A stretch of 64,000 bases of DNA from Caballeronia fortuita (GCF_001544835.2 NZ_FCNX02000020.1:1-64000); one strand, 5' to 3'; shown: positions 1 to 8,485, numbered from the stretch's first letter. The notes: generated by a model from the sequence alone, not told the origin. A program made the numbers and translations.

Positions 1-73
1 GAAGATTGGCGAGACCCGGATTCGGAGCGGCGACACGGACGGTGTATTGCAGACGTTTGTTATGCACGAACAT
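1..73 (-). CDS. Manganese catalase, N-terminal fragment
   Basis: The first 24 codons on the minus strand start at an ATG at 71-73 and read MFVHNKRLQYTVRV followed by a Pro-rich turn and GLANL. This is the signature N-terminus of the di-manganese (non-haem) catalase family, which splits hydrogen peroxide into water and oxygen in the cytoplasm. A strong Shine-Dalgarno (AAAGGAGT on the minus strand, 81-88) lies 7 bases upstream. The remaining roughly 90 percent of the gene, including the metal ligands, lies outside the window. A small stem-loop (AGCCC/GGGCT, about 102-116) sits in the presumed leader. The assignment rests on the N-terminal signature alone. Confidence 0.8.
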   Translation of the reverse strand, partial: MFVHNKRLQYTVRVAAPNPGLANL

Positions 74-390
74 TTGATCGACTCCTTTGTAGTCGCGTCG
101 AGCCCTTCGCGGGCTGGGCGCGAATCATCGAGGTTGAATGTTTTTTTGCTCGCAGCGGCCAAGAGGGCGTTTTCTAACGTCGCTTACGGTCGTGTTGCTG
201 CGAGTCTCAGTGCTTGTGGCGCTGCACTGGCGTGGTTGCGGCGGAAGCCGCGGGCGTTTTTTTGGCCGCTGGCCTGGAGTTTTTTTGGTCCAGGGACATC
301 GGCCTGAATAATTCTCAGCAACGCGTATGCCCATGGTTCTGGGTTTTTTTGATTTTTGGTGATCCCGTTTTCGTGACGGTCTATTAGCAC
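74..390. other. Non-coding stretch upstream of the catalase gene
   Basis: No convincing gene is seen. The stretch has several runs of seven Ts after GC-rich segments (for example near 145, 258 and 281) and must hold the promoter of the catalase gene on the minus strand. Short open frames here have no family resemblance and run on into the neighbouring repeat. Confidence 0.5.
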
Positions 391-559
391 TGCCCCTGTG
401 CGGGGCGGCAGTCACTTTCTTTGCTGCTGCAAAGAAAGTAACCAAAGAAAGCAGCTTTTCAAGCCCGCGGTCATACGCAGTTTGGGTAGTTCTCTCGTCC
501 GAGGTGGCACTCGCCTAAAGAGTGCCCTCATCACAATCACCGGGCTTGGATCGCGCACG
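391..559 (+). repeat. Left arm of a large inverted repeat (dispersed Burkholderia-type repeat)
   Basis: This 169-bp segment is an imperfect reverse complement of 842-1010. It begins with the self-complementary block TGCCCCTGTGCGGGGC, contains a short internal palindrome (ACTTTCTTTGC / GCAAAGAAAGT, around 413-439), and ends at the block that pairs with CGTGCGCGATCCAAGCCCGG on the right. Elements with this sequence are common between genes in Paraburkholderia and Caballeronia, by recollection. Frames that read through the arm give the spurious peptide start VTFFAAAKKVTAAPHRG. Confidence 0.85.
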
Positions 560-657
560 GTCTGACTAACCATTAGTTCAAGGACGCTGGCCCAGCACCA
601 AATGGCATCGGCACAGCGCTACGCGCTGCCGTCGGGTATGCACGGGAAATCAACGGA

Positions 658-691
658 GCGCATGTGCGCGTGCACGTGCACGCGCACGCGC
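658..691. repeat. 34-bp perfect alternating purine-pyrimidine tract (Z-DNA-prone)
   Basis: From 658 to 691 every base alternates purine and pyrimidine, made of GC, GT and AC steps with no break. It sits in the loop of the large inverted repeat and is followed to about 760 by a degenerate TGTGCT/CGTGCT short-tandem run. Such tracts can adopt left-handed DNA under supercoiling; whether this one does is unknown. Confidence 0.8.
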
Positions 692-841
692 TACCGCTGA
701 CGCTTGTGCTCGTGCCTGTGCTTGTGCTGTGCTGTGCTCGTGGTTGTGCGTGTTCGCGCACCCGATCAATCCCTCGGCCGCGTAGCGGGCCGGAGCAATC
801 TAGTGCTGAACCGACGGGCCACGCGGCGCGATGCGACGGAT

Positions 842-1010
842 CGTGCGCGATCCAAGCCCGGTTGGGCCTATGAGGGCGACACTTAGGCGAGTGCCGCCTG
901 GGACGAGAGTACTACCCAACGTGCGTGTGACCGCGGGCCTGAAAAGCTGCTTTCTTTGGTTACTTTCTTTGCAGCAGCAAAGAAAGTGACTGCCGCCCCG
1001 CACAGGGGCA
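842..1010 (-). repeat. Right arm of the large inverted repeat
   Basis: The segment mirrors 391-559. It shares the block CGCGATCCAAGCCCGG, the segment around AGGCGAGTGCCGCCTGGGAC, the AAAGCTGCTTTCTTTGG block, the internal GCAGCAGCAAAGAAAGTGAC and the terminal GCCCCGCACAGGGGCA. The 282-bp spacer (560-841) carries the purine-pyrimidine tract. Together the arms could form a long cruciform or stem-loop. Confidence 0.85.
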
Positions 1011-1076
1011 GAGCTTATAGGCCGACGACAAAACAGGTTTTAATGAAAGAAGAAAGGAACACGAATGAAGCCAAAA

Positions 1077-1161
1077 GGCGAGTGCCACGGAGGAACGAGA
1101 GCACTAAAAGCTGCCGTCATTGCAGCAGCAAAGGAAGCGACCGCCGCCCCGCACAGGGGCA
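1077..1161 (-). repeat. Degenerate third copy of the repeat arm, with an internal deletion
   Basis: GGCGAGTGCC...ACGAGAGCACT at 1077-1105 matches 887-913. GCAGCAGCAAAGGAAGCGAC and GCCCCGCACAGGGGC (1122-1160) match 971-1009. About 50-60 bases of the middle are missing. It has the orientation of the right arm, so the locus holds three copies and looks like a repeat hot spot in decay. Confidence 0.7.
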
Positions 1162-1268
1162 AAACCTAAAAACCCACAAAAGCCCGGATTACAGAAAGAA
1201 AGAAGGAACACCGGTTGCTGTCAAAAAGAACCAAACCCCGATGCGCCCCCAACGACGGCAAAGCGACA

Positions 1269-1733
1269 ATGCAACCCCACCCCACGAAACTCATTCAGAA
1301 CGCCCTATATACCGGCGCCGCCGCCGGCCTGGCCTCCGCCTGCGCGGCATCGGCCGCCGCCACTCGCGAGGGCCACAAACCATTCGCCGCGATCAACGCC
1401 GTATCCCACTGCCTGTGGCCCCACGCAAAGCGCCACGAAGAACCAAGCCTGCGATACACCGCAACCGGCGCAACGATCCACATGGGAAGCGCCGTCTTCT
1501 GGGGAGTATTGTTCGAAGCGCTATGCGCGAAGCGCCCCCGCCCCGCGAAGATCGTCACGGCAGCCGCGACAACCGCGCTTATCGCGTATGTCGTCGACTA
1601 TCATGCGGTGCCCAAACGCGTCACGCCGGGCTTCGAAGCGCACCTGTCGACCCGCTCGCTCGCGATGACCTACGTCGCGCTCGGCGCGGGCTTCGCAATG
1701 GCCGCATTGCTCCGCTCACGCACGACACGCTGA
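1269..1733 (+). CDS. Small hydrophobic membrane protein of unknown function
   Basis: A 154-residue protein starting MQPHPTKLIQNALYTGAAAG. It has hydrophobic stretches near residues 10-32 (Ala-rich), 75-90, 98-115 and 135-150, consistent with three or four membrane segments. I do not recognise a named domain. The frame is open further upstream to 1215, but that extension is basic, low-complexity and runs into the repeat, so the ATG at 1269 is preferred, although its ribosome site is weak. The pncC gene follows after 23 bases, suggesting co-transcription. Confidence 0.6.
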   Translation: MQPHPTKLIQNALYTGAAAGLASACAASAAATREGHKPFAAINAVSHCLWPHAKRHEEPSLRYTATGATIHMGSAVFWGVLFEALCAKRPRPAKIVTAAATTALIAYVVDYHAVPKRVTPGFEAHLSTRSLAMTYVALGAGFAMAALLRSRTTR

Positions 1734-1756
1734 CGAATACCGAAGGAGACGCGAGA

Positions 1757-2257
1757 TTGGACATCCCCAGACAAGTCGTGTCGTTTCTCAGTTCGCGTGG
1801 CCTCATGCTCGCGACGGCCGAATCCTGCACCGCCGGCTACATCGCTTCGCTCATCAGCTCGGTGCCGGGCAGCGGAAGCTGTCTCGATGTCGGCTTCGTC
1901 ACCTATTCGCCAACCGGCAAAGCAGGCTTCTTAGGCGTGCGCGAAGACACGATGAAGCAATTTGGGTTGACGAGCGAAGCCGTCGCGCGCGAGATGTCCG
2001 AAGGCGCGCTCGCGCAGGAAGCATGCTGCGCCGACGTCGCCGTATCGAACACAGGCGTCGCCGATGCGCCTCCTGAGGGCGGACCGCCGCCCGGCACGCA
2101 ATGTTTCGCATGGTCGTTCAAGTCGCGCGATGGCCGCATCCAGACCTTCAGCGAAACCCGGCGCTTCGAAGGCGAACGCAACGACGTGCGCCGCGAAGCC
2201 GCGTTGTACGCGTTATCGCGCATCGAACATTATTTCAACGGACGCTCGCAACGGTAA
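1757..2257 (+). CDS. pncC: Nicotinamide-nucleotide amidase, CinA C-terminal family (PncC)
   Basis: The 166-residue protein is a stand-alone CinA C-terminal domain. The hallmark AESCTAGYIASL lies near residues 21-32, followed by the VTYS segment and a downstream SNTGVADAPPEGGPPPGT loop. The family deamidates NMN to nicotinate mononucleotide in pyridine nucleotide salvage. The start is a TTG at 1757 with GAAGGAGA 7 bases upstream; the same frame is open back to 956, but that part is repeat-derived. The nadE gene, which completes NAD synthesis from the deamidated branch, starts 21 bases downstream, so the pair makes biochemical sense. The stretch AQEACCADVAVSNTGVA replaces the more usual GA-rich spacing but keeps the fold signature. 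Confidence 0.85.
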   Translation: MDIPRQVVSFLSSRGLMLATAESCTAGYIASLISSVPGSGSCLDVGFVTYSPTGKAGFLGVREDTMKQFGLTSEAVAREMSEGALAQEACCADVAVSNTGVADAPPEGGPPPGTQCFAWSFKSRDGRIQTFSETRRFEGERNDVRREAALYALSRIEHYFNGRSQR

Positions 2258-2278
2258 TCGACAGCGAAGGAGCCAGGC

Positions 2279-3127
2279 ATGAACGACAGCAAGCACGAAT
2301 GGCAGGAGTGGCAGCAACGGATCATCCGCGAACTCGGCGTGGGCCCGACATTCGATGCCGACGTCGAGCTCGAACGGCGCGTCTCGTTTCTCTCCGACTA
2401 TCTTTCTACGCAGGGTCTCAAGACCTACGTGCTCGGCATCAGCGGCGGCGTGGATTCATCGACCGCCGGGCGGCTCGCACAGTTGAGCGTCGAGCGTTTG
2501 CGCGCGCGCGGCTACGAGGCGCATTTCGTCGCGGTCAGATTGCCGTACGGCGTTCAACGCGATGAAGACGACGCGCAAGCCGCACTGCGCTTCGTGCAGC
2601 CCGACGAGACGCTCACCGTCAACGTCAAGGACGCGTCGGATCATATGCTCGCGGCGTTGAAGCAGGGCGGCGCGCAATACGTCGATGACTTTCAGGAAGA
2701 CTTCGTGCTGGGCAACATCAAGGCGCGCGAGCGCATGATCGCGCAGTACGCGATTGCCGGGGCGCGGCGCGGTGTCGTCATCGGCACCGATCATGCGGCG
2801 GAATCGCTGATGGGCTTCTTCACGAAGTTCGGCGATGGCGGCGCGGACGTGCTGCCGCTGTCGGGGCTCACGAAGCGCCGCGTGCGCGCGCTCGCACGGT
2901 CGATGGGCGCACCGGAATCGCTCGTAATGAAAGTGCCGACCGCCGACCTCGAGACGCTCACGCCGCAGCGTCCCGATGAAGAAAGTTATGGCATCACCTA
3001 CGAGGATATCGACAACTTTCTCGAAGGACAGCCGGTGAGCGAGGAAGTGCTCGTCACGATCAAACGCTTTCATACGGCGACGCAGCACAAACGGTCGCTG
3101 CCGCTGGAAGTGCCGTCGCAAACTTGA
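2279..3127 (+). CDS. nadE: Ammonia-dependent NAD(+) synthetase
   Basis: The 282-residue product matches the short E. coli-type NadE, which amidates nicotinic acid adenine dinucleotide to NAD with ammonia and ATP. The PP-loop ATP pyrophosphatase motif SGGVDSS is at about residues 54-60. IGTDHAAE and GFFTKFGDGGAD (about 171-190) form the substrate and Mg site, and the closing KVPTADLE segment is typical. It lacks the N-terminal glutaminase domain of the long form, so ammonia must come from elsewhere. The ATG at 2279 follows a GAAGGAG ribosome site. It lies 21 bases after pncC. Confidence 0.95.
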   Translation: MNDSKHEWQEWQQRIIRELGVGPTFDADVELERRVSFLSDYLSTQGLKTYVLGISGGVDSSTAGRLAQLSVERLRARGYEAHFVAVRLPYGVQRDEDDAQAALRFVQPDETLTVNVKDASDHMLAALKQGGAQYVDDFQEDFVLGNIKARERMIAQYAIAGARRGVVIGTDHAAESLMGFFTKFGDGGADVLPLSGLTKRRVRALARSMGAPESLVMKVPTADLETLTPQRPDEESYGITYEDIDNFLEGQPVSEEVLVTIKRFHTATQHKRSLPLEVPSQT

Positions 3128-3139
3128 ACGGAGTTCACG

Positions 3140-3343
3140 ATGAACAAGGATCAGAAGGAAGGCATCAAGGAGCAGATCAAGGGCTGGACCGATACGGCTA
3201 TCGGCACCGTCACCGGCAACGAAGATCGCAAGTTGAAGGGCGATGTCGAGATCACCAACGGCGCGAATCGCAAGGATTACGGCGATCAGAAAGACAACAT
3301 CGAGAAGGGCGTCGAAGATCCGGGCGAGCCAACCAACAAGTGA
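3140..3343 (+). CDS. CsbD-family stress protein
   Basis: A 67-residue hydrophilic, Lys/Asp-rich protein beginning MNKDQKEGIKEQIKGWTDTA, with the CsbD pattern of a helical hairpin (GxxKQ...G...GxxxxxxKGD). Members are small general-stress proteins of unknown mechanism, sigmaB- or RpoS-dependent in some species. It starts 12 bases after nadE and may be read with it, and ends 10 bases before the convergent cytochrome gene. Confidence 0.85.
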   Translation: MNKDQKEGIKEQIKGWTDTAIGTVTGNEDRKLKGDVEITNGANRKDYGDQKDNIEKGVEDPGEPTNK

Positions 3344-3353
3344 AGCACGCGCG

Positions 3354-4631
3354 CTACTTGTGGATGGTGGCGCGCAACGATGCGACATCGTTCGTGGTGA
3401 CGGGACGCGCATCGTTGCCCCACGACCCGCGCACGTAGGTCAGCACTTGCGCGATCTGCGCATCGGTGAGGCGTCCGGCGAACGGCGGCATCGGCTGGCG
3501 CGGCGGGCCGTGCATCGTCGCGGGGCTGTTGCCGCCTTCGACGACGAGCCGTATCAGCGATGTCGTGTCCTCGCTGATGACCGAAGGATTCGCGGCGAGC
3601 GCGGGGAACGCATTGGGTACGCCCTTGCCATCGTTTCGATGACACTGCGTGCAAAAGCCCGCATAGACCGCCGCGCCTTGTTCGGGCGCAACGTCGGGCG
3701 CGCGCGTTTTCAGGCGTCCCGATGGCGCGAGCGATGCATCGAAGACGCCATCGGCGGCGCCGGTCGCGGGCAGCGTCTTCAGATAGACGGCAATCGAGCG
3801 CAGATCGTCGTCGCTGAGATACTGCGTGCTGTCCTCGATCGTTTCGACCATGCTGCCGTATGCGACCATGCCCGCGCCGTGTCCCGTTTTGAGGAACGCG
3901 GCGATGTCGTCGTGCGCGATGCGTCCGAGCCCCGAGCCGGAGTCCGCGCGCAAGTTCGGCGCGTACCAGTTGTCGTTGATGCCGCCGGATAGAAACGCCT
4001 TCGACGATTCATCGTAGCCGCGCTCTTGATATGCGATGCCGCGCGGCGTATGGCAAGCGCCGCAATGCCCGAGCGATTGCACGAGATACGCGCCGCGGTT
4101 CCAGTTCGCATCGCGGCTCGGATCCGGCCCGAAACGGTCCTTCGGCGCGAACACGGCGCGCCAGATGCGCAACGCCCAGCGCTGATCGAATGGAAAGGGC
4201 ACCTTCGTTTCGGGCGGGCGATGCTTCACCGGCGGCACGCCGTGCATCATGTAAGCGTAGAGCGCGCGCATGTCGTCATCGGTGATCTTGACGAAGGCCG
4301 GATACGGCATCGCCGGATAAAGCCCCTTTCCGCCGCGTCCGACGCCTTCACGCAATCCCTTCGCGAAGTCCTCGTAGCTATACGCGCCGATGCCCGTCTC
4401 GCGATCCGGCGTGATGTTGCTGCTCACGATCGTCCCGAACGGCGATGTCATCTCCAGTCCGCCCGCGTACGGCGCGCCGTTCGAAGGCGCGGTGTGGCAA
4501 CCCGCGCAGTCGGCGGCTTTCGCGAGGTATGCGCCACGCGCGATCAGTTGCGCGGACGGCGCGGCGTCATCGGCCATGACCGCGAAGGGCCATAGCAGCA
4601 GACAAAGAACGAGGCGCGAGAGCGGGTTCAT
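3354..4631 (-). CDS. Triheme c-type cytochrome (AdhB-like)
   Basis: A 425-residue exported protein with a signal peptide (about residues 1-20, ending VMADDA) and three CxxCH haem c sites: CAGCH (about 41-45), CGACH (about 190) and CTQCH (about 333). The layout matches the three-haem cytochrome c subunits of membrane alcohol, gluconate or sorbitol dehydrogenases. No dehydrogenase partner is adjacent. It is instead the last gene of a cytochrome oxidase operon, its ATG overlapping the stop of the preceding monohaem cytochrome gene (ATGA at 4628-4631). It may feed electrons from a periplasmic dehydrogenase to this oxidase; the donor is unknown. Confidence 0.85.
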   Translation of the reverse strand: MNPLSRLVLCLLLWPFAVMADDAAPSAQLIARGAYLAKAADCAGCHTAPSNGAPYAGGLEMTSPFGTIVSSNITPDRETGIGAYSYEDFAKGLREGVGRGGKGLYPAMPYPAFVKITDDDMRALYAYMMHGVPPVKHRPPETKVPFPFDQRWALRIWRAVFAPKDRFGPDPSRDANWNRGAYLVQSLGHCGACHTPRGIAYQERGYDESSKAFLSGGINDNWYAPNLRADSGSGLGRIAHDDIAAFLKTGHGAGMVAYGSMVETIEDSTQYLSDDDLRSIAVYLKTLPATGAADGVFDASLAPSGRLKTRAPDVAPEQGAAVYAGFCTQCHRNDGKGVPNAFPALAANPSVISEDTTSLIRLVVEGGNSPATMHGPPRQPMPPFAGRLTDAQIAQVLTYVRGSWGNDARPVTTNDVASLRATIHK

Positions 4632-5008
4632 TGATGGTAGAGGTAAGCGGCGATATTGCGTGCGTCGAGTTCGCTCACTGCGAGATCGGGCATCGCGTTT
4701 CCGGGCACGACACGTTGCGGGAAGCGAATCCATTGCTGCAGGTTTTCGGGCGAATTCGGCAGTTTTCCAGCGATATACGCGCGTTCTCCGATCTTCTGAA
4801 GCGTCGGTCCAACGGTGCCGTATGCGCCCGGCACGCCGTCGATCCGATGACACGCGCCGCAGCCGTAGCGCTGAATCGCTTCGAGGCCGTGTCGCGGATT
4901 GCCGCCGGTGATCGCATCGGAGGAAGGCGGCTTGCCGGTGCAGGCCGTCAGCGTGACGAGCGCCACAAGCGTAACAAGTGCGACGAATGCGAGGCCGGAA
5001 GCGCGCAT
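4628..5008 (-). CDS. Monohaem c-type cytochrome, lipoprotein-like
   Basis: A 126-residue protein with an N-terminal hydrophobic segment ending in the lipobox-like LTAC (about residues 20-23), one haem c site CGACH (about 50-54) and a downstream NAMPDLAVS segment supplying the axial Met. It resembles the cytochrome c domain of caa3-oxidase subunit II and is likely anchored outside the inner membrane. It lies 3 bases after ctaG and overlaps the next gene by 4 bases, so it is translationally coupled. Confidence 0.85.
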   Translation of the reverse strand: MRASGLAFVALVTLVALVTLTACTGKPPSSDAITGGNPRHGLEAIQRYGCGACHRIDGVPGAYGTVGPTLQKIGERAYIAGKLPNSPENLQQWIRFPQRVVPGNAMPDLAVSELDARNIAAYLYHQ

Positions 5009-5011
5009 GAT

Positions 5012-5926
5012 TCATCCCTCGCGCGTCATGCCGACATCGACATGCGGCGTCGCACGGCGCATCAGCCAGCGCGCGCCGACGAGCAGCCCGCCGATCAGAT
5101 ACGCGAGTCCGCCTGGCACCCACATCACCAGCCCGCCGAGTTGCTGATCCTGCAGCGGATCGAAGCCGAGCGCGCGCGTCGTTTCGATGCACGACGGATA
5201 CCAGACGCCCGGCGCGAGCGTGAGCAGCGCGCCGAGCGCGCCAGTGTGGACCATCGTCGTGAAGAGCGAGAGCATCGCGTGCCCGCTCGATACGCCTTGC
5301 GCGTCGGGTCCGCGTCCGAACACCGTCCACCAGAACAGCAGCGCGCTTGCGAGAAAGCTCGCGTGTTGCAGCGTGTGGATGCCCGGACGCGCGAGCGCCG
5401 CCTCGAAGAAGCGCGGCGCATGCCAGCACCAGAGCGCGGCGGCGTGCAGCGTCCACGCGACGAGCGGCAAGGTCAGAAAGCGCCACGGCATCCTGATCCA
5501 GCGCGAACGCGTGCCCGCGCCGATGCGCAAGCGCATGTTCGTCGGGAACGCCCAGAGCCACACGGCGAGCGGCCGGCCGATCACCAGCAGCGGCGCGGCC
5601 ATCAGCATCAGCATCTCGTGCTGCAACATGTGCGCGGAGAAGAGCCATTCGCTCAACGCATGAAGCGGCGAGACCAGCGCGACGACGAGCACGAGCCAGC
5701 CCGCAACGAACGCCGCGAGCCGCGCCGTGCGTCGCGCACGGCCTTGAGCGCCGCGCGAACGTAGCCGCGCGTAGCCAGCGACATAGAGCGCGAGGCTCAC
5801 CGCGAGCGCGGCGACGACCCATGGTTCGAATGTCCACGCGAGCGGCGATGCGTCCGCCGTGACGGCGTGTGCATGCGCATCGGCGCAGATGACGAGCGCG
5901 CATAGCGGCGCGAGCCAGGTTTTCAT
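5012..5926 (-). CDS. ctaG: Cytochrome c oxidase assembly factor, caa3_CtaG family
   Basis: A 304-residue polytopic membrane protein of the Bacillus-type CtaG family (Caa3_CtaG), needed for maturation of caa3 oxidase and distinct from the Cox11 proteins also called CtaG in proteobacteria. An N-terminal leader is followed by about seven membrane segments. The family pattern SPLHALSEWLFSAHMLQHE (about residues 105-123) and MLMAAPLLVIGRP supply the conserved His and Glu. It lies 7 bases after the subunit III gene inside the oxidase operon, as expected. Confidence 0.9.
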   Translation of the reverse strand: MKTWLAPLCALVICADAHAHAVTADASPLAWTFEPWVVAALAVSLALYVAGYARLRSRGAQGRARRTARLAAFVAGWLVLVVALVSPLHALSEWLFSAHMLQHEMLMLMAAPLLVIGRPLAVWLWAFPTNMRLRIGAGTRSRWIRMPWRFLTLPLVAWTLHAAALWCWHAPRFFEAALARPGIHTLQHASFLASALLFWWTVFGRGPDAQGVSSGHAMLSLFTTMVHTGALGALLTLAPGVWYPSCIETTRALGFDPLQDQQLGGLVMWVPGGLAYLIGGLLVGARWLMRRATPHVDVGMTREG

Positions 5927-5933
5927 GTTCGGT

Positions 5934-6566
5934 TCAATATCGCGATGCCCAATAGATGACGCCGTAAATCGGCAGCCAGCTCAACACGACGAAGTACCAG
6001 TAGATCGCGTTCTCGCTGACATCGACGAGCCGCTTGCTCTCGAACGGCCCGGTGAAGAGCAGCACGGCAAGCACGGCGGTATCGACGGTATCGGTGATGA
6101 GGTGCGTCGTGTGCAGGCCGAGCAGCAGCCACACGACGGAGCCGTACGCATTCGTGTACCAACTGACGTTCAGCGCGGCGAATTCGAGCCCTCGAAACAC
6201 GAGGAAGACGACGGATGCGAAGAGACAGATCGTGAGCCAGAGCGCCGCCTTCCTGCGATCGCCGCGCTCGGCCGCGTTCTTGGCCAACTGGTTCGGCCAC
6301 AAGCTGACGAGCAGGACGATCGTATTGAGCGTGCCCCAGAGAAGGCGCGGCGGATCGGCGGCCATCGGCCAGGCGGGCGCGCGTGCGCGCAGATAGAACA
6401 CCATCATCACCGCGATGGCGAACACCGTGCCTTCGATCAGCATCAGGCCCATCGTGCTCCACCACATCACGCTGCGATGACCGAACGCGTAGGTGGGCAG
6501 TGCGCGCACGTCGAGCGCGAACGGATCGGTATCGTGTGCGTCGCGGCGCGGCGTACCGGCGCTCAT
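5934..6566 (-). CDS. ctaE: Cytochrome c oxidase subunit III
   Basis: A 210-residue membrane protein with five predicted helices, shorter than canonical seven-helix subunit III and typical of caa3-type operons. The segments WWSTMGLMLIEGTVFAIA, the central RGLEFAAL and the final YWYFVVLSWLPIYGVIYW follow the COX3 pattern. The ATG at 6564-6566 overlaps the subunit I stop (ATGA). An open frame continues further upstream but only as antisense to subunit I. Confidence 0.88.
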   Translation of the reverse strand: MSAGTPRRDAHDTDPFALDVRALPTYAFGHRSVMWWSTMGLMLIEGTVFAIAVMMVFYLRARAPAWPMAADPPRLLWGTLNTIVLLVSLWPNQLAKNAAERGDRRKAALWLTICLFASVVFLVFRGLEFAALNVSWYTNAYGSVVWLLLGLHTTHLITDTVDTAVLAVLLFTGPFESKRLVDVSENAIYWYFVVLSWLPIYGVIYWASRY

Positions 6567-8485
6567 GGCCGGCGCTCCCGCGCAACCGCGAGCTGGTTCT
6601 CGCGGCGACTCGGCCAGAACCAGCCGATCATCGCCACGGCGACGGGCAGCGACGCCCACACGATCGCCCACGGCGTATAGATCGAGCCGATGAAGAGAAT
6701 CGTCGTCGCGACGGCGCTTGCAAACGGCCAGAGGGACGGCGTCGGAAACATCGGCCGATGATCGGGCCGCGCATCGAGCACGCTCGTCACGAGCACTTCG
6801 CGCGCATCGGCGGCGAGACCCGCGACGAAAGCCGGCTGCGCGGAAGGCTCCCATAGCGGATCGCGGCCATGCACGACCGGAATCGCATCGAAATTGTGCG
6901 GCGGCGGCGGCGACGGCGCGCTCCATTCGAGCGTGCCCGCGCCCCACGGATCGGCGGCGGCGCGCTCTTCGCTGCGCAGGCTCTTCACGACATTGACGAT
7001 GAAAAGCAGCACGCTCAGCGCGACCACGAACGCGCCGATCGTCGCCGTGAGATTCATGCCGTCCCAGCCCATCGCGTGCGGATACGTCCACACGCGGCGC
7101 GGCATGCCTTCGAGACCGAGCAGATGCATCGGAAAGAAGGTGACGTTGAAGCCGATGAAGAACAGCCAGAACTGCCACTTGCCGAGACGCTCGTCGAGCA
7201 TGCGGCCGGCGAACTTCGGAAACCAGTAGAAAAACGCGCCGAAGAGCGGAAACACGCCGCCGCCCAGCAGCACGTAATGCAGATGCGCGACCACGAAGTA
7301 CGTGTCGTGAACCTGCAGATCGAGCGGCACCGATGCGACCATGATGCCCGTCATGCCGCCCATTACGAGAATGAAGAAGAACGCGAGGATGAACAACAAG
7401 GGTACGCGCAGATTGAGCTTGCCGGTCCACATCGTGCCAATCCAGCAGAAGATCTGTATCGCCGATGGAATCGCGATCATCAGGCTCGCCGCCGTGAAGA
7501 AGCTCTTGCCGAGTTCGGGAATATTCGTCGCGAACATATGATGCACCCATAGCCCGAACGACAGGAACGCCGTGGCGATGAGCGACAGCACCATCGCGGT
7601 ATAGCCGAATACCGGGCGGCGCGCGAAGGTTGGAATGATCGACGAAATGAAGCCGAGCGGCGGAATGAAGATCAGATAGACCTCGGGATGGCCGAAGAAC
7701 CAGAAGAGGTGTTGCCACAGCAGGACGTCGCCGCCCTTGGCCGGGTTATAGAAATGCGTGCCGACGAGGCGGTCGAGGATCAACGCCGTGCTGCACAGCA
7801 TGATCGAGGGCATCGCGAAGATCACCATGAACTGCGTGACGAGCGTGGCCCACACGAAGAGCGGCATGCGGTTGAGCGACATGCCGGGCGCGCGCAGCTT
7901 GAAGATCGTCGTGATAAGGACGACGGCTTCGAGCAGACCCGACAGCTCGGTGAAGGTGATCATCTGCGCCCAGATGTCGGCGCCCTTGTTGGGCGTGTAG
8001 TCGGGACCGGCGAGCGGCACGTAGCTGAACCAGCCCGCGTTCGGCGCGGTGTTCACGGCAAGCGATGCGAACAGCAGCAGCCCGCCGAAGAGAAAGACCC
8101 AGTACGCATACGCGTTCATGCGCGCGAACGCGACGCTGCGCGCGCCGATCATCAACGGCACGAGATACGCGGCCACTGCCTGCATCACGGGGACGGCGAA
8201 GAGGAACATCATCGTCGTGCCGTGCATCGTGAAGAGTTCGTTGTAGAGGTTCGGGCCGATCAGGCGCTGATCCGGCCGCGCGAGTTGCACACGCATTGCG
8301 AGCGCGAGCAGGCCCGCGAGCACGAAGAACGCGAACGTCGTCACGATGAAGCGGCGCGCTATCGTCTTGTGATTGACCGCGCTCAACATGCCGATGAACC
8401 CCGGCGGATCGCTCCAGGTTTTCGCGAGCGCGTCGCGCACGGCGGCCGATGCGTGCGGACCGTCTGTCAGCGGCTCATCGCTCAT
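6563..8485 (-). CDS. ctaD: Cytochrome c oxidase subunit I
   Basis: The 640-residue haem-copper oxidase core. MHGTTM (about residues 89-94) carries a haem a ligand. WQHLFWFFGHPEVY (about 264-277) gives the CuB His and the cross-linked Tyr, followed by WVHHMF and AHLHYVLLGG with the other CuB and haem His residues. The HPEVY motif marks an A-type proton-pumping oxidase. A C-terminal extension of about 100 residues has two more hydrophobic segments, resembling a fused small subunit. Both ends overlap neighbouring oxidase genes by 4 bases, so subunits II, I and III are translationally coupled. Confidence 0.95.
   Translation of the reverse strand: MSDEPLTDGPHASAAVRDALAKTWSDPPGFIGMLSAVNHKTIARRFIVTTFAFFVLAGLLALAMRVQLARPDQRLIGPNLYNELFTMHGTTMMFLFAVPVMQAVAAYLVPLMIGARSVAFARMNAYAYWVFLFGGLLLFASLAVNTAPNAGWFSYVPLAGPDYTPNKGADIWAQMITFTELSGLLEAVVLITTIFKLRAPGMSLNRMPLFVWATLVTQFMVIFAMPSIMLCSTALILDRLVGTHFYNPAKGGDVLLWQHLFWFFGHPEVYLIFIPPLGFISSIIPTFARRPVFGYTAMVLSLIATAFLSFGLWVHHMFATNIPELGKSFFTAASLMIAIPSAIQIFCWIGTMWTGKLNLRVPLLFILAFFFILVMGGMTGIMVASVPLDLQVHDTYFVVAHLHYVLLGGGVFPLFGAFFYWFPKFAGRMLDERLGKWQFWLFFIGFNVTFFPMHLLGLEGMPRRVWTYPHAMGWDGMNLTATIGAFVVALSVLLFIVNVVKSLRSEERAAADPWGAGTLEWSAPSPPPPHNFDAIPVVHGRDPLWEPSAQPAFVAGLAADAREVLVTSVLDARPDHRPMFPTPSLWPFASAVATTILFIGSIYTPWAIVWASLPVAVAMIGWFWPSRRENQLAVARERRP

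Noticed and set aside
658..760. CRISPR-like or tandem array
   Set aside because: The short GTGCTY repeats are irregular, with no spacers and no cas genes.
956..2257. A single 433-residue protein covering the repeat, the small membrane protein region and PncC
   Set aside because: Only the last 166 residues match a family. The first part is repeat-derived and antisense or out of frame to the small membrane protein gene.
3354..5903. An 849-residue fused cytochrome
   Set aside because: The C-terminal 425 residues are the triheme cytochrome with its own signal peptide; the rest is a shadow frame across the monohaem cytochrome and CtaG genes.
5934..7718. A 594-residue extended subunit III
   Set aside because: The upstream part is antisense-like basic sequence over subunit I; the true start overlaps the subunit I stop.
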